Assembly: GCF_042453785.1 (NCBI RefSeq)
Contig: NC_091668.1
Coordinates: 13,908,001-13,972,000, forward strand
Length of the DNA: 64,000 nt
Reading direction: 5' to 3'
From: Malus domestica
Taxonomy: Eukaryota; Streptophyta; Magnoliopsida; Rosales; Rosaceae
In this document: in pieces, positions 35,203 through 47,000 of the stretch
How the letters are laid out: every line of letters begins with the position of its first letter
How positions within the stretch are numbered: position 1 is the first letter of the stretch
The notes under the pieces: generated by a model
The model's database searches: none
What the model was told of the DNA's origin: nothing
The model's input: the letters and a program-made list of their open reading frames with translations, nothing else
Program-made: the position numbers and the translations under genes

Positions 35203-35955
35203 TTTGTTGAAAAAAAATTTGGATTGAAACTTTGAGAGAAAGATAAGAATGTGGTTGAAAATGGTTGAGAAAATATGAAATTGTGGTGTAAAATAAATGA
35301 TAATGAGAAGGTATTTATTGAAAAGTAAAAACAATTTTTTTAAAAAATTTTTAAAATTTTTTTTCGGATTTTTAAAATTTTTAAAATTTTTTTATTCAGC
35401 TAAATAATTTCTACTATTGGATTTAAAAAAAAAATTTAATTCCAACACTCTAGATTGTGCCACGTGGCACAACGGTAACATTTTTTAATTTTAAAACTAT
35501 TTTTTTATTTATAAAGGAGAATAATATCAACCGTTGATCTCAAATCCAACCGTTGATATTAAATAAGATTTTTTTATTTTTTTACAGTTGAAAATCTGAC
35601 GGTCCACATTTTCTTGACGTTGAGATCCAACGGACCATGGGAAGCCATGTGGCTTCCCAACGGTAACAATTTGGAACTGCGCCGCGGGCCCCATTCATTG
35701 AAACATGTCAGGTGACGCGCCCCCATGCACGGGTGCAATGCACACACCTGACAAAAAAAAATAAAAAAAGGGGCTGACATCAGCCTTGCGTCAGATAGCC
35801 TTCGGGCTTGGGAGTTGGCAATTCGTGATAGGCCTGGTGCTCGGGCCTGCCCTGTCCCTCGGGCTCCCACACACTGGAGTCAATAGGCCGGGCTCTCGGG
35901 CCCTGTTTGCTGGCCTGTCCCCCGAGCTCCAGCCAACGCTGGAAATGCTCTAACC

Positions 35956-36403
35956 AATATTAGGGTAACATGAGCATTGTGCAAGGACATGATAGCAATG
36001 GGAATTGGTAGCAAAACCTCCAAGGCAATAAATAAGGCGCCCGACAAAGAAATGCATATGTACAATGTGCATACCTTTGGAGCTGCAGCCGCATTCGGAG
36101 GACTTAATTGAACTGAGATCCACATGGTGATAGACTCGTTCCATGCAAATTGTTCTCTCACTTATGACACATCAAGCCAAAACACTAAGCCAAATGCCAT
36201 TTAAATTAATCCTCAAAAACATCAAGTCTAACCTCAGGAAAAACAAGGCTCCCTCAACCGAGTTGCAAAATGTAAAGGAACAAAAAAAATATCCAGCAAT
36301 CAAAAAGAAAAGGGGCAAGTAAACCCATGTCGAAGATAAGTTCTCCCATATCTTTCCTTTCTGCTGCAACCATGTAATGTCATTTATTTCTCATGAAAGT
36401 ATT
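35956..36403. other. Flank between Harbinger relic and BT1 gene
   Basis: Probably includes the 3' UTR of the minus-strand BT1 gene (about 36200-36403). Nothing else is recognised. Confidence 0.4.
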
Positions 36404-38835
36404 CTATTCTTCCTCTTTTCCTTCTACCAGTATCCTCTTGCATGCTTCGTAGCACATGAATGAAATCCCTGCTGCAGGCACCAACTTCATGCAGCTCGGC
36501 CCTAGCCCCTTGTATAAACCCTGAACCCCCTCATGCTCAAGTATACTGGCGAGGGCGTGAAGCACATTCGTATACTGCCTCCCACCGAGGGCTCCTACCT
36601 GCATCTGTTTGCGTGCCACTTCAAGTGGGAAAGTTGCAGTACTTGAAATAGCACCGGCTGCTGATCCAATTAAAAGGGTTTCAATGTTTCCAATCTTCTC
36701 CTGTTTGAGAAACTTGCGATAGGCTTTCCGTAATGTATCATAAGCAAAGTAATTGGTGGCAGCATATGGAATTACTCCAATAAGACTAGGGGCAAGACCT
36801 CTGTAAAGCTCTCCCGGTCCCTCTTCTCGCACTATTTTTAAGAATGCATCCAAAAGGCCATCATAAACGCCTCTCTGCAGATATAACAACATTATTATGT
36901 GATGCAACAGCCATACTTGAGATAGGCACACACTCGTGCTAGTCCTTACAATACCTGAATGGTTAGCCGCGTCTTAAGTAACTCAAGAGGGTATGTGCAA
37001 ATTGTTGAGCTCACTCCAGCACAAGCACCTGCAATTAATGAGGCAGGAATTGGAAGTTTGGGCTGCTCTCCAGGTTTTGGTTGCAGTTGCTTGTTAACCG
37101 TATCATAAGCAAACAGCTGCAAATAGAAAAAGGTAGCACAAACAAAACCAATTACACATGCAGATTTGAAATCCTTCAAATCTTTGTAACGAATATCATA
37201 TTCATGCAGGGAACTTCCAAAGATTTTCTCGCCAATTTTGAGTTAACATAACATGTACACTCCAAAACAATACAACAGCTACTGTACACTGGACAGGTGC
37301 CTTAAATCTCTTTATCTGTTTGTACACACTATAAACAAATGTTTTCTTGGCCACCAAAAAAACAGACTAGGCCAGTTCAAACACGGTACATCAAAAGGAA
37401 GTTGTTTTCTGCATGAAGCAAGCTTCATCTTTTCTGTATCGAACAGAAGCTAGATGGGTCTTCTCCTTTAACATTATAGTGCTTCTCCTCAATGATCGAA
37501 GATGCTATAACTAAAAAAAGAACTAAATGGAGAACTGATTAGCACGTTAAATCAACAATTTGCAGCAGCATTTTCCATACTATAACTAATGCAGAACACC
37601 GTACCACGAATTCAATTTCTCCAATTCACACAAGGTTCCTCCTTGAGGTCCTGAATAAGGTAGTTTACCGTACCTTGCAGATCATTTGACTAGAATGAAA
37701 AAGCACTACCATGTGCAACTAAAAGCAGCATCATACCAAAGGATTGGCAGGTTCCGAACTAAATGATCTAGCAATCTAAGCATGGGCTGACTCATAGGTG
37801 CAAGGCACTTTAACTAAGATTGTTGCATATACATCCCAGTGAAGGAAAAAAGCTGAAAACAGACCTGTGATCCCATAGAAAAACATCATGATACCTTGTG
37901 GAAGCCAAAGACCAAGCTTTTCGGATTAAATCAGAAATGTTCTCAATTATAAATTTCACAGACAGCTCAATTCGTATTGGACGCACTTGATATGTTCAGA
38001 GAAACAAAATACCACATGAAAAAGTATGAAACTTGACTTACTCCTAGCTTCAACAAACAAAGGGCAAAATTAATTTACATGCAATGCTAACAACCAACAG
38101 AGGCCATACTACATCTAAAAGAACTTGTCACTAAGACATTAATTACACCTAAAAAAGAATAAGTCAAATCACTAACCATAGTAACATCACCAAGATGACA
38201 AGCAAAGCACAAAAAAGTCGAAGATATCAGACATGTCTTAATCCACCATAACCCAAAATAAGTTGATACGAAAGAAATCTTCCTACCTCTATCGCCTTGC
38301 TCGGTGCAACCCGAATCACATTGACTAGATTTCCTCTAAACAACCCCTTCCACCCATCAGTCTTCATTATATTATTGAACACCTCAGTAGTAGAATGCCC
38401 ACTACTCCCGACCATCAAATGCGTCCTTATCGTCTCCAAGGGCGCCACAGCCGTGCGTGAAACTGCCCCGGCTACTGCACCACTTATTAGTCTCCTCAGT
38501 GAAGGGTTTGCAATCTTAATCTTCAATTTGAGACCACCCTTCTTATTCTTCACCACCCCTTTCTCTTCCCCAACCCCAAAATTCTTAATCCCCTCCACAT
38601 ACTTCATGTACTGCTCGGCATACGGAAGCTTCACGGCCCCGCCATCACTGCGTGGATTGGGAGGGTCCGGCGAGACCCCAAACCCCACCCCCACTTGGCT
38701 AACGCTTGCAAATAAGCCTCCGGGATGGTAACCCCCCTCTTGGGGACTCCATTGAAATCCCAAATTTCCCAAATTGCCAACAGAGAGAAACCCATCACTC
38801 TTATCATCGAAAACTTGAATTTGCTTCCTAACCAT
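36404..38835 (-). CDS. BT1: BT1-type adenine nucleotide carrier
   Basis: Three exons on the minus strand, 38835-38287, 37116-36955 and 36874-36404, give 393 residues (Arabidopsis BT1/SHS1 has about 392). It is a mitochondrial carrier family protein with three repeats, each with its signature after the first helix: PLETIR (132-137), PLELLK (226-231) and PLEVAR (320-325). The first 105 residues are a non-conserved Gly-rich extension typical of the plastid/mitochondrial BT1 group. The family moves adenine nucleotides (in cereal endosperm, ADP-glucose) across plastid inner or mitochondrial membranes. Exon borders are GT-AG and in frame. The start is the first ATG of the exon, matching MVRKQIQVFDDKSDGF. 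CESA1 is its near neighbour here and in Arabidopsis. Confidence 0.95.
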
Positions 38836-39490
38836 TGTTCGAAACCTAAAGTAAAACGCTTTCTTCTAAAATTTAGTAGCAGATAAAAGCATTTTTGGCT
38901 ACGGTTTCAAGCGGATTCACAGTGCTTGAGAGGCAAAGATTCGATTTTGGGCAAATGGGTAATCGAAGAATCCATTTTAATAGATGCGTACGAGGAACAA
39001 CAGCGAAGAAGGAAAAAAATTGGGTGGATACAGAATTGGGTTTTGTTTTGATTCGGGAAGGAGGCGATGAAAACGAAAGGGGGAAGAGTAAAAGAGGAAG
39101 AGAAAACCTAAGAGGAGAGAGGAGAGGTAGGTGGGAACTGGATTCTCTCTGCTTGTCTCCCACACGTAGTCGCAGCTCCCTCTCTCCTATTCTGTGGTTT
39201 GGTGGTGGGGGTGGTGGTGGTGGCCGTGCGGGAAGGGGAAGGGGAAGGGGAAGGGGAAGAGGGAGTTAGTTTTGTATCCAGGTTAGTAACGTACAAAGCT
39301 ACTTGTGCCACTGAACCCTCCCCAAAGAAAGAATCCTTTGTCACTTGTGTAAGCAAAGGTTGCGTTTCGGTCGCTCGAGGATTTGAATACGTTTCTTCAT
39401 TTTTTATTTTTTTTTTCATAAATGCTTGGCTTTTAAACAGTTAATTTTGGCCATAAGTATTTTCATTTAAAAAAAATGCGTTGAAATTTA
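38836..39490 (-). promoter_or_regulatory. BT1 leader and upstream region
   Basis: It contains a G/A-rich tract on the plus strand (39190-39260, with ggtggt and aggggaagggga runs) that reads as a pyrimidine-rich leader on the BT1 strand. The long frames here are compositional. No other gene is seen. Confidence 0.45.
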
Positions 39491-39492
39491 TT

Positions 39493-39713
39493 AGACCATC
39501 TCTAATTCTTAGGTTAAAATTCAGAAACAACTTTTTTGTTCCAAACCTTAAAATCTAAATTTTTAGCCTCATATTATTAAAGAATGAATATAAAACAAAA
39601 ACATTAATTAAATTAAATGTGGACCCGTTGGATAACTAACGACCATTTGAATGTGAGCAGTTGATCACAAAAAGAGCCGTTGGGCTCAACTTTATTGCCG
39701 ACAAGTGTCCAAC
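39493..39713. repeat. Left part of a Harbinger-like repeat
   Basis: It begins ttagaccatctctaattct, the same terminus type as other elements in this window. It is interrupted by the solo LTR at 39714. The matching right end was not identified in 40968-41110. Confidence 0.4.
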
Positions 39714-40962
39714 TGTTGACCCTAAAAACTACCAAGCCTACGTGGCGCGTAGGCCGAGTAATCTATAAGTTAACTACGTCCTTCGGTGAATGCGGGACGT
39801 GCCAACTCGTCGGCCGAGCTCGGCCGAGGAGTAAAATTTGTTGATGTTGCGTTGGGTGCGCGGCTGACTTCTGTGTCTTGCGATTGCGGCCGAGAAAGGA
39901 ACACGTCTCGGCCTCTTGGGCTCTCGAACCTGAAGACAAGGTTACTATTCTTACGAAGTTCAATATCAAATTCGGTTTTCAATGTGCCGAATGTAATAAC
40001 TGTAACACCTCACTTTGCCGAGAAGGCTAATGAGATGACCTCGAGCAATAAGGATTCAGAAATCCTTCTCGACCGAGACTTCGATAGGTAATCAACCGTC
40101 CTCGCCGCAGTGCTGTTGATGCCAACGGAAGATGCTGCGAGACCGGCTGATTCTACGGTGACAGAGCTATCTATGCCGACTTAAGATATCACCGGTTGCT
40201 TTCACAGTGCTGTTGATGCCAATGGAAGATGTGTCAGCGAAAAGAGAAAATAAAAAATCTCAAAGTTGTTGAGAGAGTTTGCGCAGGGCAGTTTTGTGTG
40301 TTGAATTGGAGGTCCCTTTCCATTGTTTGTAGCCTTGTATTTATAGGAACGAGCATGCCTGACGTGGCTTGATCTTCAAAGAATTGTATTTGATCTGTGG
40401 CGTGGTTTGCATGTGCAGATTAAACTCCCATCAGCCCTTATCTCAAATTGGATCATTACCAATTTAAAAAGACCATGAAAAAGCATCCATGTTTGACGGG
40501 ATCAAACAAATATAATCGCATGAGGTCATCATGCAGTTATCCAACCAAATAAAACTTTGTTTAATTCAAAACTCCACATCCTTATTGGTCCTTGGCCGTA
40601 GGATTTGATGGAGTCAGCCAACCAATTTGCATATATTAGCATATATTTTTATGCTAATAATTATCCCATCTAGGATATGAGCGGCTCCATTATCAGAGAT
40701 TTCATCTTGGCATCCCACGCATAGAAGAAAACCATGTATCTTGACAATTCTAATCACACCCATCATGTTATCCCAATCTGATAACAAGAATTCCAAGCCC
40801 ACTTGAACTGTACTGCTTGCTTGAAAATATAATAAGAATATGCCAAGAGTAATTAATATTAACGGATAAATATTACGATAAAAATCATAATACTATCCTT
40901 TAAAATTGCTTACCCGACGACCTCGATTACTTGGGCCGATGGTGTAAAATCGGGTCCAAACA
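39714..40962 (-). mobile_element. Solo LTR, 1.25 kb, TSD ccaac
   Basis: On the minus strand it starts TGTTTGGACCCGATTTTAC (40962) and ends with a sequence whose plus-strand start is tgttgaccctaaaaactacc (39714). The target duplication ccaac is at 39709-39713 and 40963-40967. A TATA box on the minus strand (tataaatac, about 40334-40342) is followed by a leader-like region. No internal domain or second LTR is visible. It contains repeated cggccgag and tgttgatgccaa words. Confidence 0.85.
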
Positions 40963-40967
40963 CCAAC

Positions 40968-42230
40968 ACAACTCACGTGGGTGGGGGTTGCCACCTTTAG
41001 CAGGCGCTGGAGAGTTGGGAGAGTATGGCGCGTCAGTTGGGAAAGTGATCTCCAATTGCTGGTTTCCCACTCGCACAAGTGGGCCAGCTCACTAATTTTG
41101 GCTTAAATCTTGGCTGGAATTTGACTTTTTTTTTTTTTTAGTTCTAATACTTTTAACCCCATTTTAGAATAAGGATTGGAATGAAATGTTTTGGAGGGGT
41201 AGGGGGAGAATAGAAGGGAAAATTTGATACTTACTCCATGTGTTTTTTTAGAAAACACTATTATGATCATTAACCACTTTTGATTTTTTGAGATTTTCGT
41301 CCAATTTATCATGACTTTTTATTTCGGTCAATTATTCTCTAAATCTTTACAAATCGTCAATTACATTCTCACTGTCCTATTTGATTTACACATGACTCAT
41401 CTAAATGCTGAACATAACGATATAATCCTATTAAATGGCTCACTTATTGTGCACATAATAAATATGGACCAAAGAATGACGGAAAGTTTTTAAGAAGAAA
41501 TTAGATGATGGTGAGGTAATTGGATGTTTATAAAAAGTTTAGGGTGGGAAATCGACTTGACTTAAAAGTTTATGAGGGTAAATAGGCGAAAACGTCTACA
41601 TTTTTTTTTACCAATTGTAGTCGGAATCTATTTTGGTTGTTAGAAAGTGATTCCAGCCCTTCGAAAAGCAGTCCCATGAGATATTAGTTTCATATCCCTA
41701 CCTAACAGCCACATCATCCCATTCACTTTAGAGGACTTACCAACAACTTCAAGACGATACAATGACATTGTAGACTAATAACACAACACAACATGTTTAA
41801 AGTTTCAAACATGACGTAACATAACTGGTTTGCGAATTGATTTCAGATTTACTTAGATTAAGAATTTCTCATATCTAAAATTTTGAATGCGAATCTCACA
41901 TTCCCGTTGCAAAACCAACATGTCATAGCCTCGTCCTTGGTAGAACTAAACCGATGTTGAACTGTTTGGTTCTCATCACTTAGTTAATCAAAATGCGTGA
42001 TCACACGATTTGAATCGAATTATTTGACAAACAGTTCGGATTTTTTTGACATAATTAATCAAAGGAGAAAAGAAAGGCACAAGTTGAGGGAATTAAGTAA
42101 TTAATAAAAAAATTTGAATTTGTAAAAAAAAAAAATTTGATTCAGCAGTGAATTGGGCAGGCCCGGCCCAGGCCCAGGCCCAATGCAGTTAGGTCGAAAA
42201 AATTGGGGGCACCAAAATTATTAGGCGGTA
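40968..42230. other. Repeat-derived intergenic DNA
   Basis: AT-rich with short open frames and no recognisable gene. A gcccggcccaggcccaggcc stretch lies at 42161-42180. Confidence 0.4.
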
Positions 42231-42235
42231 TATTT

Positions 42236-42515
42236 ATATATGTTTTTATAAGAGTATAAATTTATAAAATTTGGTTTAGTGACAAAGAAATTTAAATAGA
42301 ACTAGTGGTTTTATTGTTTAAAATTAATAAGGAGGTCTTAGGTTCAAAACACCATGTATACTTATTTACATTCCATTTTTTATAAAATTTTTTAACAGTA
42401 TAAATTTATAAAATTTGGCTAAATGATGAAGAAGTTTAATTGGAAGCAATGATTTTTGTTGTTTAAAATTAACGACAGGTCTTAAGTTTGAAATGCCATG
42501 TGCATGTTTATTTTT
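42236..42515. repeat. Diverged ~140-bp tandem pair
   Basis: Two units (about 42236-42375 and 42378-42515) share agtataaatttataaaattt, then gaagtttaattggaa-type words, ttgtttaaaattaa, ggtctta-gttcaaa and the cgccatgt-type ends, in order. Confidence 0.6.
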
Positions 42516-42519
42516 TTCA

Positions 42520-43330
42520 ATTTTTACAATTTTTTGTTTTGTTGTTAATTTATTTACTAGCTAGTAGCTATGTAGGTTGCTATTTTTAAATATCTGTTCC
42601 AATTCAAGTCTAATCTTCAATAAAGAGTAACGCGTAGACTAAATTTTTAGACCAAATTTGCAAATAATATTACGTGTTATCAAAATGTTTAATTTAGTAT
42701 TCATTCATTACTTATACATATCCTTAAAAACTCGAAAACATTATTATTATTTTAGTATTATATCAACAAGGTTAGTAAATAAGATAAAAATACCTCACGA
42801 TTTATACAAAAACACTTTAAAAGTTCAGATGGAAAACAAAACTCATAATCTATCTACTTGTAAACCCGAAGTTTTTTTGTTCCCTTTTCTCAATACAAAA
42901 TAAATTAGTTATTTTGTATTTCTAAATTATTAAGTTTGAAGTGTTTTCTAAATATAATTTTATTGATGTCTTACGTGTGAAAATAAATAATTTTTTTTTA
43001 TATGAAGTGAGGGCACATTTTTTAGCGTTGCCCCGCGTCTCAAAAATCTCTGGACCGACCCTGGATTTGGGTTTCCAATAAAACAACTAAATTTTAAGAG
43101 GCACAATAAGATTGCAATTAATTAAGGGAGCATATAAATAATTAATCGCTTTATAGATAATCCAATTTTATTTTCATTAATTTAAAATTGTAGTTAGTTA
43201 CAAAGTTTAATTTTTCGTAATTACTCATTAATTAGACCTTTCACGGTCAATCTTAGTATTTTTGGATAGAGCTCGATTCTACAAATGCGTATGCGAAAAC
43301 AATCTATGAAACGAAGTTGCAACGAAGGAT
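42520..43330. other. Intergenic DNA, no gene recognised
   Basis: Strongly AT-rich. The words ccccgcgtctcaaaaatctc and ggaccgaccctgg (about 43031-43065) look like a transposon end, but no partner end was found. Confidence 0.35.
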
Positions 43331-45720
43331 AAATAAGCGAGCAAAGGCATTGGTAAAATGGTCATTTGGGCCTCTATAAATAGAATGCTTCAACAAAGTT
43401 AGAGCACACTTTCTTGTTTTGGAAAGCTGATCTATGTGTGTTGACTCGACCAGGCAACGCGACCCACTTAAGCAGAAAGTTTTCAATGTGGATTCACGAC
43501 TTTTTTCGACGAATCAATCATCATCACCACCACCACCACCACCAAATTATAGTCCTTGGCTTCCTGATCACAACCCACCCAAAAGTTAACTCCGCTGGGC
43601 CTCCGTTCGCAGTGGTTCATGCTGAGTTTTTCCTCGATAGCTGCCGGTTTCTCACCACTTTCCAGCAATTTCTCTTAACGGTGATGGTCACCACCACCGA
43701 GGTTGGACTCGCCTCGACACCAGCTTCAAATCCTAGTTCTTAGATCGTCTATTAGACATTGGATGGTGGTGCGTCATGGGTGCATCATTCAAGGTCACGA
43801 GGCTTCACCGGCGATTTTCACTGTCTTCCAACCACAACCAGGCTCTAGCCCAGGCATAAAACTTACTCCCCTTGTTGTTTACTAAGTTTTTGTGTATTTT
43901 GAGCATGCTTTGGATTTGGCTGGATTCTGGCCAAGGTTAACCAGCCCATTGCCGCATGCAACGTCATGTGAGCCAGATAGGCTAACTTTGTTTTCCTAAG
44001 CTAATTTCGATGACCTAAACTCAATTTTAATGTCCATCTGATAAGATTCCATCGTTTGACCCTTGTTTCGTAAATGGCCCTCACTCGTCTTGAAATTGTA
44101 GTATGTTGTTGTGGAGTGACGTGACGACCTTAGAAATTTATGGATCAAAAATCCAATTTGTTGATCTTCCGGATTTGGGTTACGTAGTGCTGTGACCCTA
44201 CCATTGACCATGTTAACCAAGAGTTGACTTTTGGTCAACATGTTATGAAGTATTGTTAAGAATTGAAGTTAACATTACTAGAGATACGATAAATCTTAGT
44301 GGGCCTATTTTGGTTAGCAGGCCACCTGGGGTATGAGACCTTAGCTTGCGTGTGAGTGGCACCTTACCTGAATTTACAGGTTTATTCAGCTCCTAGGTGA
44401 GATAAATGATATGTGCAATTTTTAGTGTGAGGAAATGAGTCGGAGACCAGTTAGTAGAAATTGTACGTTGTGTGACTAGTTAATTGGTTATGATCATATG
44501 ACGTATGATGTATTATGTGTGATGAACTGGGTATGTTCTTGCAATGCAAATCTTGTGGGTGATGCATTTTGCATGATGTATGATGTATGATGTATGATGT
44601 ATGATGTATGATGGTTGATGGTTGATGCCTGATGTGTGATAATGAGATTGCACCATGTATCAATATGGTACATGGATGATCTTGCCTGGTTAATCCGCAT
44701 TGGGATCATACTCATCCTAGGGGTGACTCTGCCTAGTTAATCCATAATTGTGGATCACTGCCTACTTGGTCACATTACTTCTGTGGGTAGTCTCACTTGA
44801 TTAATCCGCAATGGGGGATCAAACTATTGGACCCTTGCCTATAGTCCCGCCTGGTTAATCCGCATTGGGGGGACTATATGCATTCAAGGGGTGACTACAC
44901 TTGGTTAAGGGATCACTGCCTACTTGGTTACTTGTTTGCATATGTGATCCTGCCTGGTTAATTCACATTCAGGAACTACACTATTAAATAGATGCCTATG
45001 ATCCTGTTGGTTAATCTGCATTGGGGGACCATACGCATTGAGTTGGTTCGAAATCCCACTTCCTATTTGGTTCCAATGAGTTGGTTTAGAATCCTGGATT
45101 CTTGTGAATACAATTGCTTAAGGTGGATTCTTGTGTTTGTAATGAGATTACAATGTCATTGTTTTGGAACCCAGGTAAGGAAATGAGGTAGATCTATATG
45201 GAGATTGGCCCTATTAATTTTGTGAGGTGACATTTGATCGTATTGGCTGATCAATGTTGTTAGATGTTAATATTGTACCGCTTTGGATCATTGAATTGTT
45301 AATTGTTGCTGATTGTGGAATTGTCGGTAGAAAGCATTGTGATGTATGTAAAAGATGAAATGACATTTGTAGCATCACTCCGCATTGGGAGTTGTCTAGA
45401 ACTTAATGTTTGCTGCTAGTTAATATCATGAGAAGTCTTGAAAGCCATCGTGAATACAACACTTTGGAGCTTAACAAAATGGAAAACTACGAATAACTTG
45501 ATCCTGTCTTAGGGTATATAGACAGTCTAACCCAAGAGGTGTACATAAACAATCTAACCCAAGGGTTAGATGCAACCATAAAATAAACAAGAGGATGCTA
45601 CGTTGTTGAACTACTGGCTTTGTTAGTCAGGTGCTCTGGTTATGTATTTATTGAAGTACTGAACCTAGCTTGGTTATTTGTGGCTGTCCCAATATGGCTC
45701 GACGTCACGAATCCCGAAAA
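43330..45720 (+). mobile_element. Diverged relative of the 11-14 kb LTR element
   Basis: Several blocks match the inverse of 10998-14131 in the right order: a TATA box (ctataaatag, about 43375), agcccaggcataaaact (43850) against cctgggccgaag (13390), the gtcaact/ttggtcaacatgtt block (44200-44240) against 12800-12850, and the taatccgcattggggga minisatellite (44690-45040) against 11765-12220. Ends and target duplications could not be fixed. It is non-coding. Confidence 0.6.
44575..44640. repeat. Short atgatgt tandem tract
   Basis: Consecutive atgatgt units (about six), then gttgatg units. It accounts for the antisense His/Ser/Thr-rich frames. Confidence 0.85.
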
Positions 45721-46135
45721 TTGGTGTGAACGAATCATATAACAAAAGCAAATGTTTTACAAACCTGAAGAATCTAACCAAACTTTTGTTCCTTCCAAGT
45801 GTTGTTCACTTTAATATACACAATACATAAGTTATGCAAGATATTATCTGTGAAATTTATTATACAAAGCACTCTATTCTATCTATTTTGTTTATATAGG
45901 TGCTTTTATCTTAAGTTAGAATAGAAACTGAGAGTGTCCCAATGCCTACACCACATTCCTAGTGTCTATTTATCCAGTTCAAAGGCCTGAACAAACTTGG
46001 GTGCAACTTGGAATACTGACGAAATTCTTACCGGAACGCCAGGTATGGTTTCAGCCTTCGTTATTGTATCCTTCATCTATAATACCAGGTAGATCCAATG
46101 CAAATCTTTTTCTGCAACACTTATGAGCAAGCTTA

Positions 46136-46296
46136 GAGGTCGCACTTGGTGCGATGGCAAGTGCCTTCGCCCATGAGCGGTAGGTCTCGGGTTCGAGACT
46201 TGGGAGCAGCCTCTTCATAAATGGGGGTAAGGCTAGCCGACATTCACCTCTCCCAGACCCTGCGTAAAGCGGGAGCCTTGTGCACTGGGTACGACG
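46136..46296 (+). mobile_element. Au-type SINE with 17-bp target duplication
   Basis: A tRNA-derived Pol III element of 161 bp, with box A-like ggtgcgatggcaagtgcc and box B ggttcgagact near its 5' end, and the conserved ends gggtaaggctagccgacatt and gtgcactgggtacgac. The direct repeat acttatgagcaagctta flanks it at 46119-46135 and 46297-46313. I recognise it as the widespread plant Au SINE type. Confidence 0.9.
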
Positions 46297-46684
46297 ACTT
46301 ATGAGCAAGCTTATATTTTTCAGTTCTCGCCGGAACTTTAATCCATATTTTTCACTAATAACTTGAAACTTTACAAAACCTAAAAGGAAACAAAAAGTTG
46401 TCTGTGTGAGATTATGATGAGAAAAGAATGAGACTATCAAACAAAGGCTGGGGAAGGAAGCATTAACTTCAAAATCATTTGAACACCACTTATCGTTTTG
46501 AGTTGTTTTCACAGGGAGTTTGATGGTCAGAGAGAAGCTTCGAATCTCGATTTTTTTCCTATTTTAATATTTCTCCACAGCAATATAAACCTTATATTAA
46601 AAAATTAGTATTTAAGACTACAAATTTATTTAGATATGGCCGCAGTTTTGAGCTTCCATATAGGGAAGAGCAAGTCAAGGGAGA

Positions 46685-46728
46685 ACTCCCATATTGACCA
46701 TCAGTAGTTATACATAACACTTTATATA
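46685..46728 (+). promoter_or_regulatory. Degenerate USE and TATA box of 7SL copy 1
   Basis: actcccatattg (46685-46696) sits where copy 2 has its USE and differs from RTCCCACATCG at several positions. The TATA box tttatata is at 46721-46728. Confidence 0.6.
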
Positions 46729-46750
46729 CCTTGCACAAAGCATACACATC

Positions 46751-47000
46751 GTCGAGCTTAGTAATGCAAGCTTGTAACCCGAGTGGGGACATCAGGGTGT
46801 TGGAACGTTGGTTCGGCCTCAGCGGGTTGGGTTTGTTTGTCATGGCTTCATTCTGGTCCCCCCATATCAAGCTGGGAGTTGGGCCACGGGGTTTGGGTGA
46901 AAGCTCATGCTTCACGGTTCCTAGAGTGGAGGGCACCCTAAGGCTGGTTTCACAGAGCAACGATCACCTCCCCCTCTCAGCAGTGGAGGGATAACGGGTT
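46751..47000 (+). pseudogene. 7SL (SRP) RNA copy 1, 3'-truncated
   Basis: It aligns with copy 2 from gtcgagctta through gtaacccgagtgggg, gttggaacgttggttcggcc, ctcatgcttcacgg and cagtggagggataacggg, then diverges after cgggtt at about 47000. The 3' strand that should close helix 5 (ccactcgg in copy 2) and the terminator are missing. It also has changes in the stem that includes gagggcacc. With its degraded USE it is probably inactive. Confidence 0.75.

Larger units (their letters stand above)
33300..35955. mobile_element. Harbinger-type element relic with convergent ORFs
   Basis: A shrunken transposase frame on the plus strand (33524-33936) faces a Myb-like ORF1 frame on the minus strand (35202-34905). 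The right end (ccaacgctggaaatgctcta, near 35933-35952) is the inverse of the common Harbinger terminus TAGAGCATxxCCA. A matching left terminus was not found, so the left boundary is approximate. A Cassandra TRIM is inserted between the two frames. Confidence 0.6.

Noticed and set aside
38895..39444. Gly/Arg-rich proteins upstream of BT1
   Set aside because: They are produced by ggtggt and ggggaa simple repeats in the BT1 leader region, with several frames open at once.
43414..43743. Protein with a poly-His run
   Set aside because: The run comes from a cac repeat; the region matches a non-coding retroelement relative and resembles no protein family.
46136..46296. tRNA gene
   Set aside because: Box A and box B are present, but no cloverleaf of normal size fits, and the 161-bp unit with a 17-bp target duplication and a second copy at 58097 is a SINE.
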